A DNA stretch of 64,000 nucleotides from DASVUS01 sp036388675 (GTDB taxonomy: Bacteria > Armatimonadota > Abditibacteriia > Abditibacteriales > Abditibacteriaceae): NCBI GenBank assembly GCA_036388675.1, contig DASVRI010000041.1, forward strand, positions 1 to 64,000, given 5' to 3'. The translations under genes were made by a program, and so were the position numbers. Each line of letters begins with the position of its first letter. Position 1 is the stretch's first letter. Shown piece by piece: positions 34,252-48,000 of the stretch. The notes under the pieces are model-generated. The model saw only the letters and a list, made by a program, of their open reading frames with translations. It was not told the DNA's origin and ran no database searches.

Positions 34252-35883
34252 TCATTCATCATCAAAGTCACCCGACGAGTACTCGAAACCACCCTCAGCT
34301 TCGGGAGCCCCGTGCGTTGCAACCGCACGCGTTGCGACCGGCTGCCAGGCTCCGGTGTTGCTCCGCACGTCGGAGTTCTCATCGTATTCGCTTTCGTCAC
34401 GTCCCGCACCTGCGGCGTTGGCGCCCATACCGTTCTTGCGATTGGCACGCTCGGCATTGGCACTGTAACCGCGCCCGCTGCTCTTCTTTTCCAGAGCGCG
34501 CGGCAGCAACAAATGAACCGCATCAGCCAGAGTACTCACGCCCTGTAAGCACGCTTCTCCGCTGCGCTCGCTGCCGATTTTGGCCAGAGCCGCACGTGGC
34601 ATGATGCAACGCGCGAATCCTAATCGCCCCGCTTCGGTCGCGCGGCGGTCGGCGTGCGATACGGCGCGCACTTCACCGGCCAACCCCACTTCGCCGAAAA
34701 CGCAGGCATCAGCGGGCACCGGCACATCATGAAGGCTCGAAATCACAGCGAGTGCGATACCAAGATCGAGCGCCGGTTCGTGGACGCGCACGCCGCCTAC
34801 AACGTTCACGTATACGTCCATGTCGCCCAGGCGCATACCGAGCCGCTTTTCGATAACGGCCAGCGCCACGTTGACGCGGTTAAAATCGGCGCCTGTTACA
34901 GTGCGGCGCGGGCTGGTGAAATAACTCGGCGCACATAGCGCCTGCACTTCCACCAACAAAGGTCGCGAGCCTTCGACTGTTGCCACAACCACGCTGCCCG
35001 GCGAGCTGCTCTGGCGCTCTGAAAGGAACAGTTGGCTGGGATTTTCTACTCCGGCCATGCCGCCTTCAGTCATCTCAAAGACGCCCAATTCATTGGTGGA
35101 GCCGAAACGATTCTTCAAGGCGCGCAGAATGCGAAAATTGTAATGCTCATCGCCTTCGAGTTGCAGCACAGCATCCACGATGTGTTCCAGCGCGCGCGGC
35201 CCGGCCAAGTTTCCTTCTTTGTTGACGTGGCCCACAATGAAAATCGCGCTGCCGCTTTCTTTGGCCAGGCGCTGCAAAGTCGTGGCGCCTTCACGCACCT
35301 GACTCAACGTTCCGGGCGCGGCATCCAGGCTGGGGTGTGCCACAGTTTGAATTGAATCGACAATGGCAAAGGCCGGCTTTGCTTCGCGAATGTGGCTTTC
35401 GATGACCGTGAGGTCGGTTTCCGAGGCCAGCATCAAGTTGTTAGAAGCCAGGCCGAGGCGGTCGGCGCGCAGGCGAATTTGCTCCGCCGATTCTTCGCCG
35501 GAAAGATACATGCCCGAACCCTGAGTACTCGCCAAACGCACTGCGGCTTCGAGCAAGAGCGTCGACTTGCCGATACCGGGATCGCCGCCGATGAGCACAA
35601 GAGAACCCATCACCACGCCGCCGCCCAGCACGCGGTCGAACTCGGCAATGCCGGTCAGCAAGCGTTCGCGGCGTGTGGCACCCACGGCGGAAAGCGCCTG
35701 CGGTTTGTTGGCACTGTTGGAAACGACGCGACCGGCGTTCTGCGCGCTCGTAGCGCGCGACGACGAAGTGACTTTCTCTTCAGCGAAGGTGTTGAACGCA
35801 CCGCACTCCGGGCACTTGCCGACCCAGCGGGGCGTGTCATAGCCGCACGACTGGCAAACGTATCGGGTGGAAATCTTAGCCAT
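34252..35883 (-). CDS. radA: DNA repair protein RadA (Sms)
   Basis: 543 residues. A zinc finger with C10, C13, C24 and C27 opens the protein. Walker A is GGDPGIGKST (99-108). The RadA-specific KNRFGSTNELGVFEM motif is near 255-268. A Lon-like domain follows (VNVVGGVRVHEPALDLGIALAVISS, then VFGEVGLAGEVRAVSHADRR). RadA helps branch migration during recombination. The last 85 residues are a disordered Asn/Gly/Glu-rich extension not typical of the family. Three GAGTACTC copies lie in the gene, two of them in the 3' part. Confidence 0.95.
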   Translation of the reverse strand: MAKISTRYVCQSCGYDTPRWVGKCPECGAFNTFAEEKVTSSSRATSAQNAGRVVSNSANKPQALSAVGATRRERLLTGIAEFDRVLGGGVVMGSLVLIGGDPGIGKSTLLLEAAVRLASTQGSGMYLSGEESAEQIRLRADRLGLASNNLMLASETDLTVIESHIREAKPAFAIVDSIQTVAHPSLDAAPGTLSQVREGATTLQRLAKESGSAIFIVGHVNKEGNLAGPRALEHIVDAVLQLEGDEHYNFRILRALKNRFGSTNELGVFEMTEGGMAGVENPSQLFLSERQSSSPGSVVVATVEGSRPLLVEVQALCAPSYFTSPRRTVTGADFNRVNVALAVIEKRLGMRLGDMDVYVNVVGGVRVHEPALDLGIALAVISSLHDVPVPADACVFGEVGLAGEVRAVSHADRRATEAGRLGFARCIMPRAALAKIGSERSGEACLQGVSTLADAVHLLLPRALEKKSSGRGYSANAERANRKNGMGANAAGAGRDESEYDENSDVRSNTGAWQPVATRAVATHGAPEAEGGFEYSSGDFDDE

Positions 35884-36201
35884 GAGGAATTACGACCAAC
35901 TGTTTTCCAGTTTATCATCTATGCCCCATTGGCGGCGGGTATGTGGGGCACATCTATGTATGCGTCGTGTTAAGTTTTGTCAAGTTTTCACCGCTGTTCA
36001 CTTGACTACTGCTATTACAAATGAAGCGAATCTGCCCGCCATCTTGATCAGTGTGAGAATGCACTGGCGTCTGCTGAATATAAAAAAACTGTTCACCCTA
36101 CGTGGGCGAAGCGTGGACGTGGGAGATTCGGGAGTTGTCTTCCCACGCAGTTTGCGCACGGCTGCCATTTAATGACACACGTATCAAATATAATATCGTC
36201 C
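35884..36201. other. Intergenic region between divergent radA and DUF4832-type genes
   Basis: About 320 bp of AT-richer sequence without a credible gene. It must carry the promoters of radA on the minus strand and the secreted protein on the plus strand. I see no strong hairpin or GAGTACTC in it. Confidence 0.5.
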
Positions 36202-37716
36202 ATGAAGCTTGATCTCGCTCTTCCAATTGGAGTTTTAATGATGCTCCTTACGACACCGGCAAGCGCCGCTCCGGCATACTCTGCTGCGGGCAACTCCACA
36301 CAGACAAAGGCAGTGAAGACGATAGCAGTGCAGCCACGCCCATTATCAGGCGCACTGCGCAATCCCTTAATGGGATTCATCGTCGATCTGAACGACGGCA
36401 TGGAGGTGCATCCGTGGGTCACATTGGCGCGGCATTACATCAAATGGAACGAAATCGAAAATAGCGAGAGCGATTCAGTCGACAAAATCCGCGCTTTCTG
36501 TGATGCGAAGTGGCGCAATGTTGCTCAGCACAACATCAAAGTGGTGCCGCGTGTTTACTTACGCTGGGCGCGCGACGACCAGAGCTACTGGCCCGCCGAC
36601 ATGAAAAGCGGCGATTTCAGCAGCCCTCAATTTGTGGCGCGCCTTCAGCGATTAATCGCGCGTTTGGGACAGGTGTGGGACAACGATCCGCGTGTAGCCT
36701 CCATACAGATGGGAATTATCGGCTTGTGGGGCGAGCAGCACACACCCGCCATCACGCCCGAAATGCAGAAAATTATGGGCGACGCCTTCTCGGCTGCGTT
36801 CAAAAACAAGAAAGTAACCGTGCGCCATCCCTGGGATTTTGCAGGCTACCGCTTTGGCGTGTACTGGGATTCGTGGGCGCACGCCGATCAGATGGCGACA
36901 CACGGCGAAGGCATTTTCAAGCTTGGTGACCGCTGGAAGACTCAGGTCATCGGCGGCGAAACCGCTTACGACTGGGGCAACTACAAGACACAGCCCGGCC
37001 TCAACCCGACTGACACGGTGAAGACAGCGGCTCACCGCGAGTTCCTTATCAATTCGATTCGCCGCCTGCACGCCAACTATCTCGGCTGGGTCGCCGGTTA
37101 CGACCGTCAGGATGCTGCTGCCGCAGCCGGTGCTGCTCAAGTGCAGGCCGCTTTTGGATACCGCTTCGTTATCACGCAAGCAACGCTGCCATCTCAGTTG
37201 AACCCTGCACAGAACTTCGACATCACGCTCACAGTCCGCAACGATGGCTCGACACCACTGTATGCCGACTGGCCACTTGAAGTTTCGCTGCTGGACGCAA
37301 AGACGCAGCAACCTGTGTGGAAGAGTACTTTCCCCGGCGTTTCAACCTCTCGCTGGTTGCCCGGCGACGATTGGGATGAAACCGCACAGCGCTACCGTGT
37401 TGCGCCACTCATACATCGTGTCAGCGGTCGTTTTCGGCTGCCGGGACACATCGCTAAAGGTGAGTGTTTTCTGGCAGTAGCGCTGCTCGACCCAGCCGGT
37501 AATCTGCCGGCGGCGCGCTTTGCCATCACCAATTACTTCCATGGTGGGCGTCAACCGTTGGCGCGTGTCGGCGTTAGCGTTGTTGCACACGACCCGGCGT
37601 TGCAAACCCAGACCTTCGATGACCCCAATGCCGACCGAACTCTGCGCTACCTGGTTAACAACTCGACACTGCAGCGTATTAGCGACGATAAGAACCCGTC
37701 CAAGACAATGCCCTGA
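36202..37716 (+). CDS. Secreted DUF4832/DUF4874-type protein, possible glycoside hydrolase fold
   Basis: 504 residues from ATG at 36202, giving a clean signal peptide (MKLDLALPIGVLMMLLTTPASA). The middle is a TIM-barrel-like region (GFIVDLNDGMEVHP, VVPRVYLRWARDDQ, VASIQMGIIGLWGEQHTP, VRHPWDF, VIGGETAYDWG). The C-terminal third is a beta-sandwich (FDITLTVRNDGSTPLYADWPLEVSLLD) in the style of DUF4832. The Glu of LWGEQH is a possible catalytic residue, which is inference only. It may process extracellular carbohydrate. The two hairpins following it lie between convergent genes. A start at 36172 would add ten residues before the signal. Confidence 0.72.
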   Translation: MKLDLALPIGVLMMLLTTPASAAPAYSAAGNSTQTKAVKTIAVQPRPLSGALRNPLMGFIVDLNDGMEVHPWVTLARHYIKWNEIENSESDSVDKIRAFCDAKWRNVAQHNIKVVPRVYLRWARDDQSYWPADMKSGDFSSPQFVARLQRLIARLGQVWDNDPRVASIQMGIIGLWGEQHTPAITPEMQKIMGDAFSAAFKNKKVTVRHPWDFAGYRFGVYWDSWAHADQMATHGEGIFKLGDRWKTQVIGGETAYDWGNYKTQPGLNPTDTVKTAAHREFLINSIRRLHANYLGWVAGYDRQDAAAAAGAAQVQAAFGYRFVITQATLPSQLNPAQNFDITLTVRNDGSTPLYADWPLEVSLLDAKTQQPVWKSTFPGVSTSRWLPGDDWDETAQRYRVAPLIHRVSGRFRLPGHIAKGECFLAVALLDPAGNLPAARFAITNYFHGGRQPLARVGVSVVAHDPALQTQTFDDPNADRTLRYLVNNSTLQRISDDKNPSKTMP

Positions 37717-37734
37717 TCGACAGTTTGACATGAG

Positions 37735-37778
37735 CACAAAACAGCCCGCACCGAGTACTCGGCGCGGGCTGTTTTGTG
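37735..37778 (+). terminator. Terminator hairpin with CGAGTACTCG at its tip
   Basis: CACAAAACAGCCCGC (37735-37749) pairs exactly with 37764-37778. The 14 bases between contain the self-complementary CCGAGTACTCGG, so the whole element folds into one long hairpin. The T-rich right foot (GTTTTGTGTG) and the position 18 bases past the stop codon fit a terminator for the plus-strand gene. Confidence 0.85.
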
Positions 37779-37843
37779 TGTTATCGGCGACTCGCGGTCG
37801 CGCTGCTCTGTCCATTCTGGCTTGCGGTTAGGCAGGGTTAACA

Positions 37844-37879
37844 AAACACCCCGCTCCGATACGTTGGAGCGGGGTGTTT
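37844..37879 (-). terminator. Rho-independent terminator of rpoBC
   Basis: AAACACCCCGCTCC (37844-37857) pairs exactly with 37866-37879 across an eight-base loop. On the minus strand the stem ends GTGTTTTGTT, a terminator tail. It lies about 33 bases past the rpoC stop. A GAGTACTC overlaps the proximal foot of the stem at 37880. Confidence 0.85.
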
Positions 37880-37912
37880 GAGTACTCGATGACGATTTCT
37901 CGTCAGCAGGTT

Positions 37913-42622
<4,710 letters not shown>

Positions 42623-42695
42623 GTATAACTCCTATTTCCTGTTGCGAATATTCATACGAGTACTCGCAACGCTTCCAAATCATAAATCGGGCGTC

Positions 42696-42723
42696 GTCGG
42701 GGCACACGATTGTGCGCCCCGAC
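42696..42723. repeat. GGGGCG/CGCCCC hairpin between rpoB and rpoC
   Basis: GTCGGGGCACA (42696-42706) pairs with TGTGCGCCCCGAC (42711-42723) with a two-base bulge. It resembles the elements at 7760-7829 and 12911-12938. Lying inside the rpoBC transcript, it could act in mRNA processing or attenuation, but nothing proves that. Confidence 0.55.
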
Positions 42724-42732
42724 ATTGCACCT

Positions 42733-45700
42733 TTAGCGAGGGCCGCCGGTGCCGTCCATTTCGTCTTCGACTTCCTTCACTTCCATCACGTTGCCGTCTT
42801 CGTCTTCGACTTCGACCTGCAACGCCAGCGACTGAAGCTCCTTGACCAGAATCTTGAACGATTCGGGAACGCCCGGCTCCAACACGCTCTCGCCCTTGAC
42901 GATGGACTCATAGGTCTTGACGCGACCCGTAACATCGTCCGACTTGATCGTGAGGATTTCCTGCAGCGTGTGCGCCGCGCCATACGCTTCGAGCGCCCAC
43001 ACTTCCATTTCACCGAAACGCTGTCCACCGAACTGCGCCTTACCACCCAGAGGCTGCTGCGTCACCAGCGAGTATGGGCCGGTAGAACGCGCGTGAATCT
43101 TGTCTTCCACAAGGTGATGCAGCTTCAACATATACATTTCGCCAATCGCGACCGGCTGCTGGAACGGCTCGCCGGTGCGACCATCGCGCAGCACGCACTT
43201 GCCGGTTTCGCCATCGAAACCGCTGCGCTGCAACGAGATCTCACGCACACGCTGGGCGATGATGTCCGCCTTGCGGTTGCGATCCGAGCGCGAGAACTCT
43301 TCCAACGGAGTACTCACCTGCTCGCCCAGGATGTCGAGCGTCTCGTCATCCAGTTGGAGCAAGGCTTCCACCAGAGCGGGCGCGATGTTGTCCAGACCTT
43401 CACCGTGCGGAGCTTCAAATTCGTCCAGCTCCAACTCGGTCGTGATGTAGTTCAACATCGTGGCGCGCTGCAGCTGGTCGGCCATGCGGCGCATGCCTTC
43501 ATAGATTTCCGGCTCACGCGCACCGTCGAAAATCGGGTTCTCGAAGTCGGTGCCAAAGTGCTTGCCCACAATACCCAGGTGCATCTCCAGAATCTGACCG
43601 ATGTTCATGCGCGACGGCACGCCCAACGGGTTCAGGATGATGTCGACCGGTGTTCCGTCCGGCAGATACGGCATGTCGGCTTCGGGCAAGATGGTCGATA
43701 CGACGCCCTTGTTTCCGTGGCGTCCCGCCATTTTGTCGCCCGCCATGATCTTGCGCTTCTGCGCCACGTACACACGAACCATCTGGTTGGTGCCGGCGCG
43801 CAGTTCGTCACCGGGCTGCTTGTCCAGCGGGCCGCCTGTGACCGGGCACTCGGGGCGCTCGGGGTCATTCACAAAGGAGAACGTCGCCTCGCGCTGCGCA
43901 CGGTCGTCGGAGTAGCCTTCACGCTTCAAGCGGTCGAACAACTGGCGCGAGAAGTATTTATGACGGGCAAAAATCTGCACCGCCACAACGGTTCCCTTTT
44001 CGCCGTGCGGCATACGCAGCGAGGCGTCGCGCGATTCTTCGGCCTTCTTACCGAAGATGGCAATCACCAAACGCTCTTCCGCCGACAGTTCGCCCTGAGA
44101 CTTCGGCGCGATTTTGCCGCACAAGATGTCCTGCGGCAGAACTTCGGCGCCGACGCGGATGATACCGTGCTCGTCCAGATTCTTCAGCTGATCTTCACCG
44201 ATGTTCGGAATATCACGCGTGATTTCTTCTGGACCCAGCTTGGTATCGCGCGCTTCCACTTCATACTTCTCGATGTGGACGCTGGTGAGCGCATCTTCCT
44301 TGGAAACGCGCTCCGAAAGGATAATCGCGTCTTCGTAGTTGTAGCCTTCCCACAGGGAGAACGCGACCGTCATGTTGCGGCCCAGCGCCAGTTCGCCATT
44401 CTTAGTACTCGGGCCGTCGGCAATCGCCTGACCGGCTTTGACGCGCTGCCCCTTGGCCACAATCGGCTTCTGGTGGATGCACGTCGCCTGGTTGGAGCGA
44501 ACGAAGGTGCGCAACGGGAAGTACGAGACTTCATCGTCGTAACCGCGAATCGCGATGCCCTTGGCCGTCACGTCATCGACTACACCGTCGATGTCGGACA
44601 CCACGGCGGCTCCGCTGTCGTGCGCGGCGCGACGCTCAATGCCGGTTTTCACCAGAGGCACCTGCGGACGCACAAGGGGCACGGCCTGACGCTGCATGTT
44701 CGAACCCATCAGGGCGCGGTCGGCAGCGTCGTTTTCCAAGAATGGAATCATCGCTGTTGCAACAGAGAACACCTGCAACGGCGACAAGTCCATGTAATCG
44801 ACTTCAGTCGGATCGACCTGCGGGTGAGTCGTGCCGCGACGCGCCTGCACAAACTCTTCGGTCAGCTTGCCGGTGCCGTCGACAACTGCGCCGGCGTTGG
44901 CAATCGTCACGCGCTCTTCTTCGTCGGCGGACAGATAGACAACTTCATCCGACACGATGCCGTTTTCGGCTTTGCGATACGGCGTCAGCAAGAAGCCATA
45001 TTCGTCGATGCGAGCGTGTGTTGCCAGCGAACCGATCAGACCGATGTTCGGGCCTTCCGGCGTTTCAATCGGACAGATGCGGCCATAGTGGGAGTGGTGA
45101 ACGTCGCGCACTTCCAGCTTGGCGCTCTGGCGCGACAGACCGCCCGGCCCGAGTACTGACAGACGACGCTTGTGCGCCAGTTCGGCCAGCGGGTTGGTTT
45201 GGTCCATGAACTGCGACAACTGACCCGAACCGAAGAACGAACGCACCGCAGCCGTAATCGGCTTGATGGAGATAACAGCCTGCGCCGTTACGGAATCGCG
45301 GTCGAGCGAGGTCAGACGCTCACGCGCCACGCGCTCCATGCGCAACATACCGGCGCGCAGCTGGTTTTGCAGCAACTCGCCCACGGCGCGCACGCGCTTG
45401 TTGCGCAGGTGGTCGATGTCGTCCGTGCCATAGCGCTCGTCTTCGCCCTTGTCCAGCTCGATGACGTAGCGAATCGACTGCACCAGGTCGTCCAGCGTGA
45501 GCGTATGAATGCCCTGCGGAACGGTGCCGTCGATCTTCTTGTTGAGCTGATAACGTCCCACGCGGCCCATGTCGTAACGCTTGGGATCGAAGAAGAACGA
45601 GTTGAGCAGCGAACGCGCCGATTCCTGCGTCGGCGGATCGCCAGGGCGCAGGTTCTTGTGCACTTCGGCCAGCGCCATCATTTCCATGGTGACGGGGTCT

Positions 45701-46992
45701 TCTTCGCGGCCACGCTCTTCCTTCACTTTGTCGAGCACGAGCGCACCCGTAATGATGCTGGGCGCGCGGTACACGTCCAACGTCTGGGGATTGACGCGCA
45801 GGATTTTATCAACGGCTTCACTGTCGATATGCGAATAGGCTTTGGCCAGCGGCTTCTTGGCGTCCGGCTCCAGCAGGTCGTCGCTCAGAAACAGGTTGAA
45901 TTCGGCATCGGCACCGATCAGGCTCGGCTCGGTAAAGGAGTCGACCGCCCAACCTTCTTCGGGACGCTGCAGCGTTTCGCGCGCGGCGAAGAGTTCGAGA
46001 ATCTGCTTCGAGGTCGCGCTCTGCAAACGCTGCGCAACGACTTCGATTTCCGGGTTGTCGCGCAAACCACGTATGCGGGTCTGCAACTCCTCGTCGATGA
46101 GCTGACCTTCTTCGGCGATGATTTCACCGGTCGAATAGTCGATCAGCTGCTCGGCGAGTACTCGTCCGGCCAGGTTCTTGGCGGTTGGCGCCAGCATCTC
46201 GGTGCGCTTGGCGTGCGGCTGCGCCACGTCCATGCCGGAAAAGGCGCGCAGCAGCGTGGTGATCGGCATGCGCTTGCTCTGCCCGATCTTCACGCCCAGC
46301 GACACGGCGATGTCTTTGGTGGCTTCTTCGGAAACTTCGGCATCGACCCAGGCGCCTTCGTGCGGGATGATCTGCATCTGCAACAGGCGGCGGCCCGAAT
46401 AGGCGATCTCTTCCTTGAAGTACACGCCCGGTGAACGCGACAGCTGCGACACCACGACGCGCTCGGCGCCGTTGATGATAAAGGTACCGCGTTCGGTCAT
46501 GCAGGGCAGCTCGCCCAAGTAGACTTCGCTTTCTTTCAGCTCGCCGGTTTCCTTGTTCACGACGCGCACTTTCACCTTCATCGGCATTTCATAGGTGAGG
46601 TCGCGCTCGCGGCACTCGTCCGGGTCGAACTTGGGTTCGCCCAGCGAGTAGTCGAGAAACTCCAGCGACATGGTGCCGGTGAAGTCTTCGATGGGCGAGA
46701 AGGAGGAGAACAACTCGCGCAGTCCGGTGTTGAGGAACCACTGATAGCTTTCGAGCTGCATCTCGACCATGTTGGGCACTTCAAGTGCCTCGAAGTCGTG
46801 CAGCGCGGCGCGGCGCTGTGCGGTCTGCACCAGCGTCGAGCGCTCGATGGGACGTCCCTGGCCGATGGTGGCCAGGCCGTCTTCTACGTAGTAGTCAATA
46901 AGTTTCGCTCCGTTTGCGCCGTTACCGTTGGTGCCGTTTGCACCATTGGTACCATTGCGCGTGGCCGGAGCGACCGTTGTGGAACGGGCCAT
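42733..46992 (-). CDS. rpoB: DNA-directed RNA polymerase subunit beta
   Basis: 1419 residues. Residues 13-29 are an Asn-Gly-rich repeat (pattern NGT/NGA/NGN) before the conserved start. The rifampicin-binding region is recognisable (FFGSGQLSQFMDQTNPLAELAHKRR, then LGPGGLSRQSA); the positions equal to E. coli D516, H526 and S531 are conserved. Further motifs are RDVHHSHYGRICPIETPEGPNIGLIGSL, GYNYEDAIILSERV and the C-terminal GGKAQFGGQRFGEMEVWALEAYGA. It is the first gene of rpoBC here; the usual rplKAJL genes are not upstream. Only two GAGTACTC copies lie in its 4.3 kb. Confidence 0.98.
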   Translation of the reverse strand: MARSTTVAPATRNGTNGANGTNGNGANGAKLIDYYVEDGLATIGQGRPIERSTLVQTAQRRAALHDFEALEVPNMVEMQLESYQWFLNTGLRELFSSFSPIEDFTGTMSLEFLDYSLGEPKFDPDECRERDLTYEMPMKVKVRVVNKETGELKESEVYLGELPCMTERGTFIINGAERVVVSQLSRSPGVYFKEEIAYSGRRLLQMQIIPHEGAWVDAEVSEEATKDIAVSLGVKIGQSKRMPITTLLRAFSGMDVAQPHAKRTEMLAPTAKNLAGRVLAEQLIDYSTGEIIAEEGQLIDEELQTRIRGLRDNPEIEVVAQRLQSATSKQILELFAARETLQRPEEGWAVDSFTEPSLIGADAEFNLFLSDDLLEPDAKKPLAKAYSHIDSEAVDKILRVNPQTLDVYRAPSIITGALVLDKVKEERGREEDPVTMEMMALAEVHKNLRPGDPPTQESARSLLNSFFFDPKRYDMGRVGRYQLNKKIDGTVPQGIHTLTLDDLVQSIRYVIELDKGEDERYGTDDIDHLRNKRVRAVGELLQNQLRAGMLRMERVARERLTSLDRDSVTAQAVISIKPITAAVRSFFGSGQLSQFMDQTNPLAELAHKRRLSVLGPGGLSRQSAKLEVRDVHHSHYGRICPIETPEGPNIGLIGSLATHARIDEYGFLLTPYRKAENGIVSDEVVYLSADEEERVTIANAGAVVDGTGKLTEEFVQARRGTTHPQVDPTEVDYMDLSPLQVFSVATAMIPFLENDAADRALMGSNMQRQAVPLVRPQVPLVKTGIERRAAHDSGAAVVSDIDGVVDDVTAKGIAIRGYDDEVSYFPLRTFVRSNQATCIHQKPIVAKGQRVKAGQAIADGPSTKNGELALGRNMTVAFSLWEGYNYEDAIILSERVSKEDALTSVHIEKYEVEARDTKLGPEEITRDIPNIGEDQLKNLDEHGIIRVGAEVLPQDILCGKIAPKSQGELSAEERLVIAIFGKKAEESRDASLRMPHGEKGTVVAVQIFARHKYFSRQLFDRLKREGYSDDRAQREATFSFVNDPERPECPVTGGPLDKQPGDELRAGTNQMVRVYVAQKRKIMAGDKMAGRHGNKGVVSTILPEADMPYLPDGTPVDIILNPLGVPSRMNIGQILEMHLGIVGKHFGTDFENPIFDGAREPEIYEGMRRMADQLQRATMLNYITTELELDEFEAPHGEGLDNIAPALVEALLQLDDETLDILGEQVSTPLEEFSRSDRNRKADIIAQRVREISLQRSGFDGETGKCVLRDGRTGEPFQQPVAIGEMYMLKLHHLVEDKIHARSTGPYSLVTQQPLGGKAQFGGQRFGEMEVWALEAYGAAHTLQEILTIKSDDVTGRVKTYESIVKGESVLEPGVPESFKILVKELQSLALQVEVEDEDGNVMEVKEVEDEMDGTGGPR

Positions 46993-47536
46993 AAATTCTC
47001 CTGTCAGGGTGAAGATGCTTTTTACGAACGAGTAACTCGTAATCGGCTCGGCAGCAACATAAACACTTATGTCTCGCCAAGCCGCGACTCATCCTTGCTC
47101 TTCAGAACAATTGTGAAAGCGGTGCGCATCCCCGTAGGAATCAGGCACCGGAAGCGGGCAAGCGGCGCAGAGACGAATGGCAAAGTGCCAAAAGGCGCGG
47201 CGGCGCAAAACAACCCGAGTCAAACGACACGACAAAAGGCGGGCGATGCATTGGGTGATTCATCGCGGAGAAGGTCCAAAGCGTCATCATTCGGAGAATG
47301 GACGTAGCAAGCTGAAGAAATCCGCGCCACGAGTACTCACAAAGTGCTTCAAGCATCGTTCCGGCGCAAACCTTTATTCTACCCGATATGACGGAAGAAG
47401 TGCAAGAGCAACAAAAAACTATTTCGCCCCAACGGCTTTGTTACACGAGTGTAGTGGGTTGCGGTTCCGAGAAGCTATGCAAATGTAGCGTAAATGTTCA
47501 ATGCTCTATACAATAAGTATTCAGGAGTCACCAAAC
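46993..47536. other. 544-bp region upstream of rpoB and the MerR-like gene
   Basis: No gene is supported. It separates the divergent rpoB and the regulator of the restriction-modification-like operon, so both promoters should be here. ACGAGT/ACTCGT forms a small palindrome near 47027, and a GAGTACTC lies at 47331, the last one before the palindrome-free island. Composition changes to visibly more AT-rich sequence from about 47370, consistent with the left edge of transferred DNA. Confidence 0.5.
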
Positions 47537-47992
47537 ATGGCAGGATGGACAGCTAGAGAAATTGCCCGATATATCGGAGTGCCGCCCAATACAGTTACGT
47601 CATGGATTCAGAGCGGTTTAGTTACGCCTGATGTTTTACGTCGGGGCCGCGCTGGCCATGAAATTGGAGTCTCGGCTTTGCTGGAGCTTTTGGCAGTTGT
47701 GGAACTGAAAGGCGCCGGACTTTCAGTTCAGGCGATCCGGCGTGCCGTCGAAAACCTACGCCAGCTCACAGGTCATAAGAGGCCCTTGGTACATCTCACT
47801 TTGGTGGTGCAGGGAGAAGACATCGTTTGGAGGCACAGTGAAGAGGTTGAGGTTGCTCAAATTAGTGCACTTCACCATCCTGGGCAACGATTGATGATTT
47901 TCCCCATTGGTGAACAACATCAATCACTTCTGGCTGTTCTACCAAATACCCAAACAACAAAAAAACATTCTAAGCAATCGATTACGGTTTGA
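47537..47992 (+). CDS. MerR-like helix-turn-helix regulator
   Basis: 151 residues from ATG at 47537, with AGGAG eight bases upstream. The N-terminal winged helix-turn-helix reads WTAREIARYIGVPPNTVTSWIQSGLVTP, followed by ISVSALLELLAVVEL-like and GLSVQAIRRAVENLRQL helices as in MerR proteins. The C-terminal part is short and strand-rich, with no metal-binding cysteines. It is the first gene of a three-gene operon with a methyltransferase and a nuclease-like protein, so it is probably the control protein of that system. An alternative start at 47501 lacks a ribosome-binding site. Confidence 0.75.
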   Translation: MAGWTAREIARYIGVPPNTVTSWIQSGLVTPDVLRRGRAGHEIGVSALLELLAVVELKGAGLSVQAIRRAVENLRQLTGHKRPLVHLTLVVQGEDIVWRHSEEVEVAQISALHHPGQRLMIFPIGEQHQSLLAVLPNTQTTKKHSKQSITV

Positions 47993-48000
47993 GCTTTGAA

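Noticed and set aside
45230..45330. Rifampicin-resistance substitutions in rpoB
   Set aside because: Residues equal to E. coli D516, H526 and S531 are conserved; the few differences (GSG, DQT) are lineage-type and cannot be read as resistance.
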